The position numbers and the translations under genes are program-made. The notes beneath the pieces were generated by a model. The model did no database searches and was not told where the DNA came from. It saw nothing but the letters and a program-made list of their open reading frames with translations. This document shows positions 18,261-31,286 of a stretch of 62,125 nucleotides of DNA, one piece after another. Positions within the stretch are counted from its first letter, which is position 1; each line of letters begins with the position of its first letter. The stretch is from Bacteroides faecichinchillae JCM 17102. Lineage in GTDB: Bacteria; Bacteroidota; Bacteroidia; Bacteroidales; Bacteroidaceae. The stretch is taken from the NCBI RefSeq assembly GCF_000614145.1, contig NZ_BAKK01000026.1, positions 1 through 62,125 on the forward strand. The letters are read 5' to 3'.

Positions 18261-19692
18261 ATGATAACTGAAGAATTACAGAAAATATATCAAACATATA
18301 CGGGAGCTCCTGCAGAAACGATTAGCGAGTTACCGTCTTCCGGCTCTAATCGCCGTTACTTTCGTCTTTCAGGTGTACAAACATTAATTGGTGTTTACGG
18401 TACTTCTGTTGAAGAGAACGAGGCTTTTATTTATATGGCAGATCATTTCCGGAAAGCTGGGATTCCTGTTCCTGAGGTGTATTGTACTTCAAATGATAAA
18501 AATTATTATCTACAGGAGGATTTGAATGATACTCTTCTGTTCAATGCTATAGAGAAGGGGCGTGCCACAAGTGTTTTTTCTGAAGAGGAAAAAAATATTG
18601 TTACGTAAAACGATACGTTTGCTTCCTGCTATTCAGTTTGCCGGAGCCAATGGATTTGATTTTTCCCGTTGTTATCCTCAGCCCGAATTCAATCAACGTT
18701 CTATACTTTGGGACTTGAATTACTTCAAATATTGTTTCCTTAAGGCTACTGGAATGGAGTTTCAGGAGGATAAACTGGAGGATGATTTTCAGAAAATGAG
18801 TGATGTTTTGTTGCGTAGTTCTTCTGCTACCTTTATGTATCGTGATTTCCAAAGCCGTAACGTAATGATCAAAGACGGAGAGCCTTGGTTTATAGATTTT
18901 CAGGGAGGACGGAAAGGTCCTTTTTATTATGATGTCGCTTCTTTCCTTTGGCAAGCGAAAGCTAAATATCCTGATAGTTTGCGGAGAGAACTTTTGGAGG
19001 AATATATGAATGCTTTGCGAAAGTATAAACCGATTGACGAATCTTATTTCTATAGTCAGTTACGGCATTTTGTGCTTTTTCGTACTTTGCAGGTATTGGG
19101 AGCTTATGGTTTTAGGGGATACTTTGAGAAGAAGCCTCATTTTATTCAGAGTGTACCTTATGCTATTGAGAACTTACGGGAATTACTGAAAGAAGACTAT
19201 CCTGAATATCCATATCTTTGCAAAGTATTGAGAGAATTAACCGAACTGAAACAATTTACTGACGATCTGAAAAAACGGCAACTTACTGTTAAGGTGATGA
19301 GTTTTGCTTATAAGAAAGGAATTCCTGATGATCCGACGGGCAATGGCGGTGGATACGTCTTTGATTGTCGTGCAGTGAATAATCCGGGTAAATATGAACG
19401 TTATAAACCTTTTACCGGATTGGATGAACCTGTTATTAGTTTCTTAGAGGAAGATGGTGAGATTCTTCATTTTTTGGATTCTGCCTATGCATTAGTAGAT
19501 GCTTCTGTAAAGCGTTACATGGAGCGTGGATTCAGTAATCTTTCTGTGTGTTTCGGTTGTACGGGAGGGCAACACCGCTCTGTTTATTCTGCTCAACATA
19601 TGGCTGAACATCTAAATCGTAAATTCGGAGTCAAAGTTGAATTGGTGCATCGTGAACAGAATATAGAAAAGACATTTGAAGCAACAGTATGA
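18261..19692 (+). CDS. AmgK-like sugar kinase fused to a RapZ C-terminal domain (frameshifted)
   Basis: Removing one A from the seven-A run at 18589-18595 joins two frames into about 476 residues. The N-terminal part is an aminoglycoside-phosphotransferase-type kinase: LPSSGSNRRYFRL is the glycine loop, and MYRDFQSRNVM with FIDFQGG forms the catalytic and metal motifs. This resembles AmgK, which phosphorylates MurNAc/GlcNAc in peptidoglycan recycling. From about residue 350, MSFAYKKGIP, VFDCRAVNNPG and FGCTGGQHRSV match the C-terminal domain of RapZ, the GlcN6P-sensing RNase adaptor. It overlaps the MurU-like gene by four bases. Without correction the first frame stops at residue 115. Confidence 0.82.
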
Positions 19693-20441
19693 AAGCTATG
19701 ATATTTGCGGCCGGCTTGGGAAGTCGGCTGAAGCCTTTGACCGATACAATGCCTAAAGCCTTGGTCCCGGTGGCCGGATGTCCCATGTTGGAACATGTTA
19801 TCTTAAAATTGAAAGCATCGGGATTCACTAAGATTGTGATTAATATTCATCATTTTGGGAATCAGATCCTTGACTTTTTGAAAGTTAATCATAATTTTGG
19901 GCTTAATATTCTCGTTTCCGATGAGAGAGATTACTTACTGGATACAGGGGGCGGTATCAAGAAAGCCCGTTCTTTTTTTGAGGATTCTGACGAACCATTT
20001 TTAATTCATAATGTCGATATTCTTTCGGATATCAATCTGAAAGAGTTATATGACTATCATATTCAAAAAGGTGGCGTGGCAACTTTATTGGCTAGTCAGC
20101 GTAAAACCTCCCGTTACTTGCTTTTTGATGCAGAGAAAAGACTTTGCGGATGGATTAACAAGGATACGGCGCAAGTAAAACCGGCGGGTTTTCATTATGA
20201 CGAGACTCTTTATAAAGAATATGCGTTCAGTGGCATTCATGTGCTTTCACCAGCTATTTTCCGATTGATGGATGTTCCATGTTGGGAAGGAAAATTCTCT
20301 ATTATGGATTTTTATCTTGCTACTTGCCAAGAGACGGAATATAATGGTTATCTTACCGAAAATTTGCAACTGATTGATATTGGTAAACCTGAAACATTGG
20401 CATGTGCTGAAGAATTTATTAACGTATCAAGAGTAAATTAG
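19689..20441 (+). CDS. MurU-like sugar-phosphate nucleotidyltransferase
   Basis: This 250-residue protein has the nucleotidyltransferase Rossmann signature AAGLGSRLKPLTDTMPKALV at its N-terminus, then VDILSDIN with a metal-binding aspartate and FSGIHVLSP near the end. It resembles MurU, which makes UDP-MurNAc from MurNAc-1-phosphate downstream of AmgK. The ATGA overlap with the kinase gene means the two are translationally coupled. Together they suggest a cell-wall sugar salvage step. A mannose-1-phosphate guanylyltransferase-type activity cannot be ruled out from sequence alone. Confidence 0.85.
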   Translation: MKAMIFAAGLGSRLKPLTDTMPKALVPVAGCPMLEHVILKLKASGFTKIVINIHHFGNQILDFLKVNHNFGLNILVSDERDYLLDTGGGIKKARSFFEDSDEPFLIHNVDILSDINLKELYDYHIQKGGVATLLASQRKTSRYLLFDAEKRLCGWINKDTAQVKPAGFHYDETLYKEYAFSGIHVLSPAIFRLMDVPCWEGKFSIMDFYLATCQETEYNGYLTENLQLIDIGKPETLACAEEFINVSRVN

Positions 20442-20455
20442 CTATTTAAAGCGTT

Positions 20456-20522
20456 TTTTCAGACGCGGATTTTTTAGATTTCAGGAACTAAATCTTTAAC
20501 TCCGCGTTCCATGTCTGAAAAG
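20456..20522 (+). terminator. Large terminator-like hairpin after murU-like gene
   Basis: TTTTCAGAC plus GCGGA on the left pairs with TCCGC and GTCTGAAAA on the right. A smaller inner hairpin (AGATTT/AAATCT) lies in between. The symmetric U/A flanks allow termination from either direction. Confidence 0.55.
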
Positions 20523-20657
20523 TTATGTATGTAGACTTTGGGATATTCTTTTTTATTTCTCTTTCATTTATTTGATATTTTCCGATGAAATCGGTAAAAA
20601 TGGAGAATATTGGAAATTCATTGGTTATTTGTAGACATCAGTCTTACGATTGCTTCC

Positions 20658-20665
20658 TATCTTTG
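20658..20665 (+). promoter_or_regulatory. Bacteroides -7 element for the sulfatase/glycosidase run
   Basis: TATCTTTG fits TAnnTTTG and lies 26 bp before the ATG at 20692. It falls inside the longest open frame (start 20650), which supports 20692 as the true start. The only TTTG upstream is 26 bp away, so the -33 element is uncertain. Confidence 0.6.
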
Positions 20666-20691
20666 CTTTCGGTTATCTAACAAATAATATT

Positions 20692-22272
20692 ATGGAAAAA
20701 ACAAAGTCTAATTTATGTTATCCTCTCGCCGGAGTAGTAGTTATTGCTTCTCTGGCTTCTTGTAATAGTCAGCAGACTGAGAAACAGAAACCCTTGAACA
20801 TTGTCTATATAATGACGGATGATCATACTGCTCAAATGATGAGTTGCTATGACAATCGCTATGTGGAAACTCCGAATCTTGACCGTATTGCAGCAGATGG
20901 AGTACGTTTTACACAAAGCTTTGTTGCAAATTCTTTGAGCGGTCCTAGTCGTGCTTGTATGATTACGGGTAAACATAGTTGTGCCAATAAATTTTATGAT
21001 AATACCACCTGTGTGTTCGACAGTTCGCAACAAACTTTTCCGAAGTTATTGCAAAAAGTCGGTTACCAGACAGCACTAGTGGGCAAATGGCACTTGGAAA
21101 GTCTGCCATCCGGATTCGATTATTGGAAAATCGTTCCCGGCCAAGGTGATTATTACAATCCAGACTTCATCACACAGAATAACGATACTATTGAGAAGCA
21201 TGGTTACATTACAAATCTTATAACAGACGATGCCATTGACTGGATGGAGAATCAGCGTAATCCTGGCCAACCATTTTGTTTGTTGATTCATCACAAAGCC
21301 ATTCATCGGAACTGGTTGGCAGATACTTGTAATCTAGCTCTTTATGAAGACAAGACATTCCCTTTACCGGATAATTTCTTCGACAACTACGAGGGGCGTC
21401 CGGCAGCTGCCGCACAAGAGATGAGCATTGTGAAAGATATGGATATGATCTATGATCTCAAAATGTTGCGACCTGACAAGAATAGCCGTTTAAAATCTCT
21501 TTACGAGAAATATCTTGGAAGAATGGATCAAGCACAACGAGCAGCTTGGGATAAATTTTATGGTCCGATTATAGATGATTTCTATCAGAAGAGTTTACAA
21601 GGAAAAGAACTTGCTAACTGGAAATTCCAACGTTATATGCGAGATTATATGAAGACGGTAAAGTCGCTTGACGATAACGTAGGGCGTGTACTTGATTATC
21701 TAAAAGAAAAAGGATTGCTTGATAACACATTGGTGGTTTACACTTCTGATCAAGGTTTTTATATGGGTGAGCATGGTTGGTTTGACAAACGCTTTATGTA
21801 CGAAGAGTCTATGCGTACTCCGTTAATCATGCGATTGCCGAAAGGTTTTGAGCGTAGAGGAGATGTAACCGAGATGGTACAGAATATTGATTATGCGCCT
21901 ACATTCCTGGAACTTGCCGGTGTGGAAATTCCAGATGATATACAAGGTATTTCATTGGTTCCTTTATTGAAAGGAGAACATCCGGAGAACTGGCGTAAAG
22001 CTCTTTACTATCATTTCTATGAGTACCCCGCCGAACACATGGTAAAACGTCACTATGGTATACGTACAGAACGTTATAAATTAATTCACTTCTACAATGA
22101 TATTGACTGTTGGGAGCTTTATGATTTACAAGCAGATTCGACGGAAATGCATAATCTCTACGGACAAGCTGAATATGAACCTGTTGTAGAAGAACTAAAA
22201 AATGAATTGCTGAAACTTCAGGAACAATATAAAGATCCTGTTCGTTTTTCGCCGGAACGTGACAAAGAATGA
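20692..22272 (+). CDS. S1-family sulfatase, likely GlcNAc-6-O-sulfatase (S1_11-like)
   Basis: This 526-residue lipoprotein has the lipobox SLASC with Cys24. The serine-type active-site motif is SLSGPSRACMITG (Ser83), with metal aspartates at 43-44 (MTDDH) and in YTSDQGFYMGEHGW. The HHKAIHRNW segment and overall layout resemble the B. thetaiotaomicron S1_11 enzymes that remove 6-O-sulfate from GlcNAc. It is the first gene of a five-gene set (sulfatase, GH20, GH2, GH29, sulfatase), in the same order as BT1628-BT1624 of B. thetaiotaomicron from memory. Maturation needs an anSME not found in the window. Confidence 0.9.
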   Translation: MEKTKSNLCYPLAGVVVIASLASCNSQQTEKQKPLNIVYIMTDDHTAQMMSCYDNRYVETPNLDRIAADGVRFTQSFVANSLSGPSRACMITGKHSCANKFYDNTTCVFDSSQQTFPKLLQKVGYQTALVGKWHLESLPSGFDYWKIVPGQGDYYNPDFITQNNDTIEKHGYITNLITDDAIDWMENQRNPGQPFCLLIHHKAIHRNWLADTCNLALYEDKTFPLPDNFFDNYEGRPAAAAQEMSIVKDMDMIYDLKMLRPDKNSRLKSLYEKYLGRMDQAQRAAWDKFYGPIIDDFYQKSLQGKELANWKFQRYMRDYMKTVKSLDDNVGRVLDYLKEKGLLDNTLVVYTSDQGFYMGEHGWFDKRFMYEESMRTPLIMRLPKGFERRGDVTEMVQNIDYAPTFLELAGVEIPDDIQGISLVPLLKGEHPENWRKALYYHFYEYPAEHMVKRHYGIRTERYKLIHFYNDIDCWELYDLQADSTEMHNLYGQAEYEPVVEELKNELLKLQEQYKDPVRFSPERDKE

Positions 22273-22290
22273 ATCTTTTGAATTGACCAG

Positions 22291-24618
22291 ATGATAAAAT
22301 ACTTATTTATATTATTAACAGCCGTCCTGTCGCCCCTACTGACAGGATGTGCTGAAGCTAACTTAACACACTCAGTAGCTTTGGTTCCGCGCCCGACACA
22401 ATTAGTGTCGGGTAGCGGGAACTACCTTTTTTCAGAAAAAACTGTATTTGCAGTAGAAAATAAAGAACAAGCAGAAGTAGTAGAACTATTGACCGGATTG
22501 TTCACTCGTGCAGCAGGATTTACGCCGGAAATAAAACTAGGAAGTCAGGAAGGTGATATTCGTTTAATAACGGACACTGCATTGAAAGATGAGGCTTATA
22601 TATTGAAAGTTTCTCCTAAGGAAGTACTAATAAAAGCTTCCAATGGCAAAGGTTTCTTCTATGCTTTGCAGACAATCCGACAGTTATTACCTTCTAATAT
22701 TGAAAGCGATCGAGTGACCCATGAAAATATACATTGGGAAATTCCTACACTAACCATTGCAGATGAACCTCGTTTCGGTTATCGTGGTATGATGCTTGAC
22801 GTGGCACGTTATTTTATGCCTAAAGAAAATGTATTGCGTATCATCGACTGTATGGGAATGCTGAAATTGAATAAATTGCATTTTCACTTGGGAGATGATA
22901 ACGGTTGGCGATTGGAAATCAAAAAGTATCCTCGTTTGACAGAAGTAGGAGCTTGGCGGGTGGATCGCAAAGATATACCTTTCCCTGCTCGCAGAAATCC
23001 GGAACCTGGAGAGCCTACTCCGGTAGGAGGATTCTACACACAAGAAGATATAAAAGAAATTGTTACTTATGCTGCGCAGCGGCAAATTGAAGTGATACCG
23101 GAAATCGAGATGCCGGCACATAGTAATGCTGCTCTTGCTTCGTATCCTCAACTGGCTTGTCCTGTAGTGGATAAGTTTATAGGTGTACTTCCTGGTTTAG
23201 GAGGAGATCATGCCGATATTATCTATTGTGCCGGAAATGATAGTGTTTTCACTTTTCTCCAAAATGTGATTGACGAAATGGTTACACTATTCCCTTCGCA
23301 GTACATTCATTTAGGAGGAGATGAGGCATGGAAAACAAACTGGAAGAAATGTCCACTTTGCCAGTCGCGGATAAAGAAGGAACATTTGGCTGACGAGGAA
23401 GATCTTCAAGGTTATTTTATGAATCGAATGGCTGGCTATGTGCGTAGTAAAGGCAAAGAAGTAATGGGGTGGGATGAGCTTACAAATAGCAAGCTTCCCG
23501 AAGGAGCTATTATTTATGGCTGGCAAGGATACGGACAGGCAGCATTGAAAGCTGCAGCACAGGGACATCGTTTTATCATGACACCCGCACGTGTAATGTA
23601 TCTGATTCGTTATCAGGGGCCACAATGGTTTGAACCGCTGACTTACTTTGGCAATAATACTTTGAAAGATGTGTATGATTATGAACCGATTCAGGAAAAT
23701 TGGAAACCAGAATATGCATCCTTGTTGATGGGGGTACAAGCTTCTATGTGGACTGAGTTTTGTAACAAACCTGAGGATGTAGAGTATCAGATATTTCCAC
23801 GATTGGCAGCATTGGCAGAGGGGGCTTGGGTACAGCCTAAAGATAAGGATTGGCCTTCTTTTTTGGAGGCATTGGACTGTTTTACTGCTCATTTGGACAA
23901 GAAAGGAATCACAGTTGCCCGTTCAATGTACAACATCCAACATACAGTAACAGGAAAGATAGATACATCATTAGTCAAATTGGAGTGTATCCGACCGGAT
24001 GTGGAAATTCGCTTTACTACGGGAGGTATTAAGGAACCTGCAGCAGATTCAGAACTTTATAAAGAACCGATTGTAGTAAAAGGAACAAAGGTAGTTCAAT
24101 GTGCTACGTTCTCAAAGGGGAAGCAGATGGGAGAGGTGCTGACACTAATTGTATTTCATAATAAAGCAACCGGGAAGCCATTGCTCGGTAATAAACCGAA
24201 TGAAGCAGTATTAACAAATGGAGTGCGTGGCAGTTTGAAATATACGGATTTTGAGTGGTGTGGTTGGAAGAATAACGATCATATTTCCTTTACTGTTGAT
24301 TTACAGAAGGGTGAGAAACTGGAAAAGGTTATTATCGGTAGCATTACAAATTATGGCATGGCTGTACATAAACCAAAGTCAATCAGTGTTGCAGTATCGG
24401 ATGACAATGTTACATACAGGGATATAGCAAGCTTAAACTTTACTCCTGAAGAAATATTTCGTGAAGGAACATTCACAGAGAACCTTGAAATGGATATGAA
24501 GGGAGTGACAGCCCGTTATGTTAAAGTGACTGCTGAAGGTGTGGGAGCGTGTCCAGAAAATCATGTTCGTCCAGGTGAAGAATCAAAAGTATATTTTGAT
24601 GAGGTGATTATTCAATAA
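22291..24618 (+). CDS. GH20 beta-N-acetylhexosaminidase
   Basis: This 775-residue lipoprotein (LLTGC lipobox, Cys20) removes terminal beta-linked GlcNAc or GalNAc. An N-terminal GH20b-type domain precedes the catalytic barrel, which begins with GYRGMMLDVARYFMP. The catalytic pair is Asp344-Glu345 in HLGGDEAWK, which uses substrate-assisted catalysis. After about residue 640, a beta-sandwich region (SFTVDLQKGEKLEKV, ARYVKVTAEG) resembles an F5/8-type carbohydrate-binding domain. It lies 18 bp after the sulfatase, so GlcNAc exposed by desulfation can be its substrate. Confidence 0.93.
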   Translation: MIKYLFILLTAVLSPLLTGCAEANLTHSVALVPRPTQLVSGSGNYLFSEKTVFAVENKEQAEVVELLTGLFTRAAGFTPEIKLGSQEGDIRLITDTALKDEAYILKVSPKEVLIKASNGKGFFYALQTIRQLLPSNIESDRVTHENIHWEIPTLTIADEPRFGYRGMMLDVARYFMPKENVLRIIDCMGMLKLNKLHFHLGDDNGWRLEIKKYPRLTEVGAWRVDRKDIPFPARRNPEPGEPTPVGGFYTQEDIKEIVTYAAQRQIEVIPEIEMPAHSNAALASYPQLACPVVDKFIGVLPGLGGDHADIIYCAGNDSVFTFLQNVIDEMVTLFPSQYIHLGGDEAWKTNWKKCPLCQSRIKKEHLADEEDLQGYFMNRMAGYVRSKGKEVMGWDELTNSKLPEGAIIYGWQGYGQAALKAAAQGHRFIMTPARVMYLIRYQGPQWFEPLTYFGNNTLKDVYDYEPIQENWKPEYASLLMGVQASMWTEFCNKPEDVEYQIFPRLAALAEGAWVQPKDKDWPSFLEALDCFTAHLDKKGITVARSMYNIQHTVTGKIDTSLVKLECIRPDVEIRFTTGGIKEPAADSELYKEPIVVKGTKVVQCATFSKGKQMGEVLTLIVFHNKATGKPLLGNKPNEAVLTNGVRGSLKYTDFEWCGWKNNDHISFTVDLQKGEKLEKVIIGSITNYGMAVHKPKSISVAVSDDNVTYRDIASLNFTPEEIFREGTFTENLEMDMKGVTARYVKVTAEGVGACPENHVRPGEESKVYFDEVIIQ

Positions 24619-24671
24619 TTAAGTATATTTGAACAGTAGTGTAATCCGCATGATTTCTAACTACTTTTTAA

Positions 24672-27765
<3,094 letters not shown>

Positions 27766-27790
27766 TGGGTTAAATTAATATATTGAAATA

Positions 27791-29606
27791 ATGAATAAGC
27801 TACTGATTTCCCTTTTCTTGTCCTCTGTCATTGCGTTAGGGGGACAGGCACAGAAGAAAGAAAACTACTATGTGAAGTATGTAGAATTCCCTCAGCATGC
27901 TACTCTTGAACAGAAAATAGATTTAGCTGCCAGACTGACCCCCACTCCCCAACAGTATGCGTGGCAACAAATGGAACTAACTGCTTTTCTTCACTTCGGT
28001 ATCAATACTTTTACCGGACGTGAATGGGGGGACGGAAAGGAAAATCCAAAGTTCTTTAATCCTTCCCAATTGGACGCTGGACAGTGTATGTAGTCTTAAA
28101 AAGGCTGGGTTTAAAATGGTGATTTTGACAGCGAAACATCATGATGGGTTCTGTCTGTGGCCCACAGCTACAACGAAACACTCCGTCGCTTCTTCTTCCT
28201 GGAAAAATGGTCAGGGAGATGTCGTGAAAGAACTTAGGGAGGCGTGCAATAAGTATGATATGAAGTTTGGAGTTTACCTTTCTCCATGGGACAGAAATGC
28301 GGAATGTTATGGAGATTCTCCTCGTTACAATGAATTCTTTATCCAGCAGCTGACTGAATTGCTGACTAATTATGGGGAGGTACATGAAGTTTGGTTTGAT
28401 GGTGCAAACGGAGAGGGACCGAATGGAAAGAAGCAAGTCTATGATTGGGAGGCTTTTTATAATACGATTCAACGATTGCAGCCGAAAGCTGTGATGGCGA
28501 TCATGGGGGATGATGTTCGTTGGGTAGGTAATGAGAAAGGGTTGGGACGTGAAACAGAATGGAGTGCAACTGTATTAGCACCTGGTATTTACAAACGTTC
28601 GGATGAAAGTAATAACCGCTTAGGGATATCTAGCTTGTCGACAGATTTGGGAAGTCGTGACATGTTGGAAAAGGCGACAGAATTATTTTGGTATCCTTCA
28701 GAAGTGGATGTTTCTATTCGTCCGGGGTGGTTTTATCATGCTGAAGAAGATAATAAAGTAAAATCGCTCAAACATTTGACTGATATTTATTTTCAATCAG
28801 TTGGCTATAATTCAGTGCTTTTATTGAATATACCTCCTGATCGTAGGGGATTGATTCATGAAGCGGATGTTAAACGTTTGATGGAGTTTGCTGCCTATCG
28901 GAAGCAGGTATTTTCAGATAATAAGATAAAGAAAGGTCGTAAATATTGGAATGCAGCTCCGGGAAGTGAAAAAGTATATGCTTTGAGACCGAAATCGCAG
29001 ATTAATGTAGTGATGATTCAAGAAGATATAACAAAAGGTCAGAGGGTAGAAAATTTTACAGTAGAGGCACTGACGGATAATGGCTGGAAAGAAGTTGGAA
29101 AGGGTACGACGATAGGGTATAAGCGTTTGTTACGTTTCCCAACAGTTCAGGCCAATCAATTACGAATCAAAATAGATAAATGTCGTCTGAATTCAAATAT
29201 TAGTCAGGTTGCTGCATACTATGCAGAGCCTCTTTTGGAAGGGGTTCAGAGAGAAGATTGGAATACATTACCTCGTTCGGAATGGAAAATGTTGTCAGCT
29301 TCTCCATTAACAATTGATCTTGGTAAGGAGGTTGTTCTGTCAGCATTTACCTATGCACCACAGAATGCGGAAGCGAAGCCGACTATGGCATATCGTTATA
29401 AGTTTTATGTAAGTGTGGATGGTAAGAAATGGCAGGAAGTGTCTACTAATGGTGAGTTCAGTAATATTATGCATAATCCGTTACCTCAAACTATTTCTCT
29501 CGGAGAAAAAGTTTCGGCACGTTTTATCAGGCTGGAAGCTACTACGCCGACTTCAACCATGGCTAAAGTAGAAATGAATGAAATAGGAGTGACGATTAAT
29601 AAATAA
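27791..29606 (+). CDS. GH29 alpha-L-fucosidase (one frameshift)
   Basis: The frame from 27791 stops at 28093, and the rest of the protein continues in another frame from about 28090. Skipping one base near 28088 gives about 604 residues. A signal peptide ends near GQAQ. GH29 features include FLHFGINTFTGREWG, ILTAKHHDGFCLWPT and the nucleophile Asp203 in EVWFDGANGEG. The C-terminal part (residues about 450-604) is a discoidin-like beta-sandwich (ARFIRLEATTP). It removes alpha-linked fucose from host-type glycans. It sits between the GH2 gene and a second sulfatase in one operon. Confidence 0.87.
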
Positions 29607-29610
29607 TGAT

Positions 29611-31164
29611 ATGAAGAAAGAATTTTATGGAATATTGCCACTGGCTTTGACTTCTTGTTTGGTTTCTCAGGCAACACCACAGGAAAAACAAAAGGATCAT
29701 CCTAATGTCGTTTTTATCTATGCAGATGATATTGGTTATGGAGATTTGAGTTGTAACGGAACAAAAACAATTCATACTCCGAATGTAGAGCGCCTTGCTG
29801 CTATGGGAATACGTTTTACGAATGCACATAGTGCTGCTGCTACGAGTACTCCTTCCCGCTATGCAATGCTGACAGGTGAATATGCTTGGCGAAAGGCAGG
29901 AACGGGGATAGCGGATGGTGATGCAGCTTCTATTATCCGTCCGGAACGTTATACTATGGCAGATATGTTTAAAGACGCGGGCTATCGAACAGGAGTAGTT
30001 GGCAAATGGCATTTGGGGCTTGGAGACAAAGGGGGAGAACAGGATTGGAACAAACCTTTGAAACCTGGAACTAATGATATAGGTTTTGAATATTCATTTA
30101 TAATGGCAGCTACAGGCGATAGAGTACCTTGTGTGTTTGTAGAAAATGATCAGGTGATTAATTTAGATCCGAATGATCCTTTACAAGTGAGTTATAAAAA
30201 GAATTTTCCTGGTGAGCCTACAGGAAAAGATAATCCTGAAATGTTGAAAATGCACCCTTCTCATGGACACAATCAAAGTATTGTGAATGGAATTTCTCGT
30301 ATTGGATATATGAAAGGAGGAAAGTCGGCCTTGTGGCAGGATGATCAAATTGCCGAGACATTGACCGGTAAAGCTGTTTCCTTTATTGAAGAACGCAAAG
30401 ATACACCTTTCTTCTTGTATTTTGCTACTCAAGATGCACACGTCCCTCGTGTGCCGGGTGCACAGTTTGCAGGGAAAAGTGGAATGGGACCTCGTGGAGA
30501 TTGTTTGCTCGAATTTGACTGGTCGGTGGGTGAGATTTTGAATGCGTTAGAACGTTTAGGATTGGATAAGAATACTTTGGTGATACTTTCCAGTGATAAT
30601 GGTCCGGTAGTAGATGACGGATATAAAGACCGAGCTGTAGAACTATTGGGAGATCATAAACCTGGAGGCATTTATCGAGGTGGAAAGTATAGTGCTTATG
30701 AGGCAGGTACAAGGATTCCTTGTATTTGGAGTTGGAAGAACGTGATTAAACCTGGAATTGTTTCAAATGCGTTGCTTTGCCAGATAGATTGGTTTGCAAC
30801 TTTGGCAGAAATATTGAATGTCCGTTTGCCGGAAGGTGCAGCTCCGGATAGTGAACCGATGTTGAAAGCTTGGACGGGTAAACAAAAGAAAGGGAGAGAA
30901 TGGTTAGTGCTCCAGAATGCCCAGAATAATTTATCGGTTACTGATGGCGTGTGGAAATATCTTCGTCCCGGAAAAGGTCCGGAATATAACAAACAAGTGA
31001 ATATTGAATTGGGAAATAGCCAGGAACCACAGCTATATGATTTGAGAAAAGATCCGATGGAGAAGAATAATCTGGCAGGAAAAAAGCCTGAATTAGTTAA
31101 GAAGATGGCAGAACAGTTGGACAAGATAGTTGATGGTCGTTATGGTCTGCCCTTATCGAGATAG
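29611..31164 (+). CDS. S1-family sulfatase, S1_15-like
   Basis: This 517-residue lipoprotein (LTSC, Cys16) starts four bases after the fucosidase stop. The serine-type motif is ATSTPSRYAMLTG with Ser79 as the formylglycine precursor. Metal aspartates are at 39-40 (YADDIGYGD) and in LSSDNGPVVDDG. WHLGLGDKGGEQDWN and HKPGGIYRGGKYSAYEAG are substrate-side segments typical of galactose/GalNAc-6-sulfatase-like Bacteroides enzymes. By position it matches BT1624 in the similar B. thetaiotaomicron locus, so sulfate removal from galactose or GalNAc is likely but inferred. Confidence 0.88.
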   Translation: MKKEFYGILPLALTSCLVSQATPQEKQKDHPNVVFIYADDIGYGDLSCNGTKTIHTPNVERLAAMGIRFTNAHSAAATSTPSRYAMLTGEYAWRKAGTGIADGDAASIIRPERYTMADMFKDAGYRTGVVGKWHLGLGDKGGEQDWNKPLKPGTNDIGFEYSFIMAATGDRVPCVFVENDQVINLDPNDPLQVSYKKNFPGEPTGKDNPEMLKMHPSHGHNQSIVNGISRIGYMKGGKSALWQDDQIAETLTGKAVSFIEERKDTPFFLYFATQDAHVPRVPGAQFAGKSGMGPRGDCLLEFDWSVGEILNALERLGLDKNTLVILSSDNGPVVDDGYKDRAVELLGDHKPGGIYRGGKYSAYEAGTRIPCIWSWKNVIKPGIVSNALLCQIDWFATLAEILNVRLPEGAAPDSEPMLKAWTGKQKKGREWLVLQNAQNNLSVTDGVWKYLRPGKGPEYNKQVNIELGNSQEPQLYDLRKDPMEKNNLAGKKPELVKKMAEQLDKIVDGRYGLPLSR

Positions 31165-31191
31165 GAAAGGAATGCATAGAGAGTAGCAGTT

Positions 31192-31236
31192 GGACTGGTG
31201 GTTTCGATTAGAGAATCGGCCGCTGGTCCTTTTTTC
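31192..31236 (+). terminator. Rho-independent terminator of the sulfatase/glycosidase operon
   Basis: GGACTGGTGG...CGATT pairs with AATCGG...CGCTGGTCC around an AGAG loop, with several G:T pairs, and is followed by a run of T. It closes the rightward operon that began at 20692. Confidence 0.75.
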
Positions 31237-31286
31237 TAAACTAAATCGTTACTTGTCTGTTATTCTTTATAAAAAAGATAGAACTT

